NCBI GenBank assembly: GCA_018715105.1
Contig: DVMG01000104.1
Coordinates: forward strand, 1-6,100
DNA: 6,100 nt
DNA from: Candidatus Ventricola intestinavium
Lineage (GTDB): Bacteria; Bacillota; Clostridia; Christensenellales; Aristaeellaceae
Direction of reading: 5' to 3'
Shown here: piece after piece, positions 5,057 through 6,100 of the stretch
Position numbering within the stretch: the first letter of the stretch is position 1
Layout of the letters: every line of letters starts with the position of its first letter
Made by a program: the position numbers and the translations under genes
The notes under the pieces: generated by a model
The model's database searches: none
Seen by the model: only the letters and a program-made list of their open reading frames with translations
Told to the model about the DNA's origin: nothing

Positions 5057-6044
5057 GCGCCTTGGCCGCCGCAGGCGGGAAGGAGGACGCCTGACGGTAT
5101 GCCCGCGGCGTGCAGCCGTATTTCTCCCGGAAACGATGGTGAAAGTAGCTGCTGTTGTCATAGCCGATGGCTTCCATGATCGCCTCCACCGTCATCGTGG
5201 TGTTGACAAGCAGGTAGGCGGCCTGCTGGAGCTTGCGCTGCTGGAGGAGCTGCTTAAAGCTCATGCCGGTATGCTTTTTGAGAAGGCGGCTGACCGTGTA
5301 AGCGGGCTGATTCAGGCCGGCGCAGACTTCCGCGAGTGTGCCGCCCCGGTAATGGGTTTCAATGTATTGGAGGATGGAGAAGACGGTGTTCTGCTCCCAC
5401 TGCCCGGGGGCGCAGCGGTTGATGAACGATGCAAACCGCGACAGATTGAGGAAGAGCAGGCCCATGGAGATCTGGTTGAGCGTGTTGGTGCCGTGCGGCT
5501 GGTGCAGCAGCGTGTCAATCATGCTTTCCAGAATGTTTTCAATGGGAAGGATGCCTTTGGCGCGTATGTGCAGGTAGCGGGCCATGGTGTTTTCCCCGCT
5601 GAGGGTGGAGAGCAGAAAATCCCGCAGAAGATTCTCTTCTTCGATCATGGAAAGGCCGCGGCTGAAAAACGCCGGCAGAAGGATGAAGTTCACGGCAAGA
5701 TCCGTCTCACCGGCGGGGAGGATTTCATGGTAGACGGACTGGTTTAAAAACAGCAGGTCGCCCTCTTCAAGCGTAAGGCGCGTTTCCCCGTCGATGATGT
5801 GCGTCGTGCTGCCGCCGCACATGTAAACCAATTCCACATAGTTGTGCCGGTGCCGGGGGAAATGCACAAAGCGCGTGTGCGGCCGGATTTCGATCAGCCG
5901 GCCCTTCTGCAGGAGCTTATGGCTGTCCACGACAAATTCCGCCTGGGAGGTGTAAAGATCCCGCTGCACGACGGTTTGACCATCCAGAATCGCCCGCTCC
6001 TCGGGCGTGATCTTTTTGAGCTCTTCAAGCAGCTGCCGGTTCAT
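5040..6044 (-). CDS. AraC family transcriptional regulator with N-terminal cupin domain
   Basis: A 334-residue regulator of typical length. The N-terminal part holds a cupin-like sensor at about 55-125, with 'FPRHRHNYVELVYM' (His65, His67, Glu71), 'EEGDLLFLN' and 'VYHEI' (His106), which in this family binds a small ligand, often a sugar. The C-terminal ~222-316 is the double helix-turn-helix: first HTH 'TLAEVCAGLNQPAYTVSRLLKK' region, and second with 'VEAIMEAIGYDNSSYFHHRFREKYGCTPRAYR', matching the AraC signature. A short Ala/Pro-rich tail follows. ATG 6044 has GAAGG about 7 nt upstream and an extended -10 promoter before it. It lies on the same strand just upstream of the MarR-MATE operon but has its own terminator, so it is probably a separate unit. 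No sugar or other catabolic target gene is in the window, so its regulon is unknown; targets may lie beyond 6100. Confidence 0.93.
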   Translation of the reverse strand: MNRQLLEELKKITPEERAILDGQTVVQRDLYTSQAEFVVDSHKLLQKGRLIEIRPHTRFVHFPRHRHNYVELVYMCGGSTTHIIDGETRLTLEEGDLLFLNQSVYHEILPAGETDLAVNFILLPAFFSRGLSMIEEENLLRDFLLSTLSGENTMARYLHIRAKGILPIENILESMIDTLLHQPHGTNTLNQISMGLLFLNLSRFASFINRCAPGQWEQNTVFSILQYIETHYRGGTLAEVCAGLNQPAYTVSRLLKKHTGMSFKQLLQQRKLQQAAYLLVNTTMTVEAIMEAIGYDNSSYFHHRFREKYGCTPRAYRQASSFPPAAAKALDIHP

Positions 6045-6071
6045 GAAAACGCCTTCTTTCTTCTTTTGAAC

Positions 6072-6080
6072 AGTATAGCA
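6072..6080 (-). promoter_or_regulatory. Extended -10 promoter of the AraC gene
   Basis: On the - strand this reads TGCTATACT, a TATACT -10 box with the TG extension one base upstream. No recognisable -35 box is present 16-17 nt upstream before the window ends, which is common for extended -10 promoters. Transcription would start near 6065, giving a leader of about 20 nt containing the ribosome binding site. Confidence 0.6.
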
Positions 6081-6100
6081 CAGTCTGCAAATAAAGTCCT

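Noticed and set aside
4317..5747. Long open frame on the + strand (476 codons) antisense to the AraC and MarR genes
   Set aside because: Its translation has no recognisable domain, it runs across two well-supported genes, their promoter and terminator, and no ribosome binding site marks its start. Long antisense frames are expected in GC-rich DNA.

Overview
The window reads as a piece of a Gram-positive chromosome, most likely a GC-rich Bacillota of the Clostridia type. The reasons are cell-wall sorting signals, class B sortases, strong AGGAGG-like ribosome binding sites, consensus sigma-A promoters and intrinsic terminators. The genus cannot be fixed from the sequence alone. No RNA gene, insertion sequence, CRISPR array or phage gene is visible.

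Left half (1-2932, + strand): the 3' part of a sortase-dependent pilus or surface-fibre operon. In order it holds the C-terminus of a large isopeptide-type pilin or adhesin ending in a TPDTG sorting signal; a 104-nt spacer with several GC-rich hairpins; a class B sortase; a small single-domain FctA/Spy0128-like pilin ending in a VTPTG sorting signal; and a second class B sortase with a long Pro/Ala/Ser/Glu-rich stalk. The last three genes overlap each other by 4 and 8 nt and are probably translationally coupled. The spacer hairpins could keep the pilin more abundant than the enzymes that assemble it. The order pilin-sortase-small pilin resembles the fctA-srtC-fctB core of streptococcal FCT pilus islands, with a second sortase added. 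The most unusual point is that the small pilin domain appears to have lost the Lys and Glu of its isopeptide triad while keeping the Asn.

Right half (6100-2961, - strand, convergent with the pilus operon): an AraC-family regulator with its own extended -10 promoter, followed by a MarR-family regulator and a MATE multidrug efflux pump that form an operon of the mepR-mepA kind. A perfect consensus promoter (TTGACA, 17 nt, TATAAT) drives marR-mate. It is embedded in the 3' end and the terminator hairpin of the AraC gene, so one short segment serves as stop codon, terminator, promoter and perhaps MarR operator. A large two-part hairpin followed by T-runs ends the MATE transcript between the two convergent units.

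There is no evident functional link between the pilus operon and the regulator/efflux block; they simply converge. No stretch over 300 bases lacks a gene.
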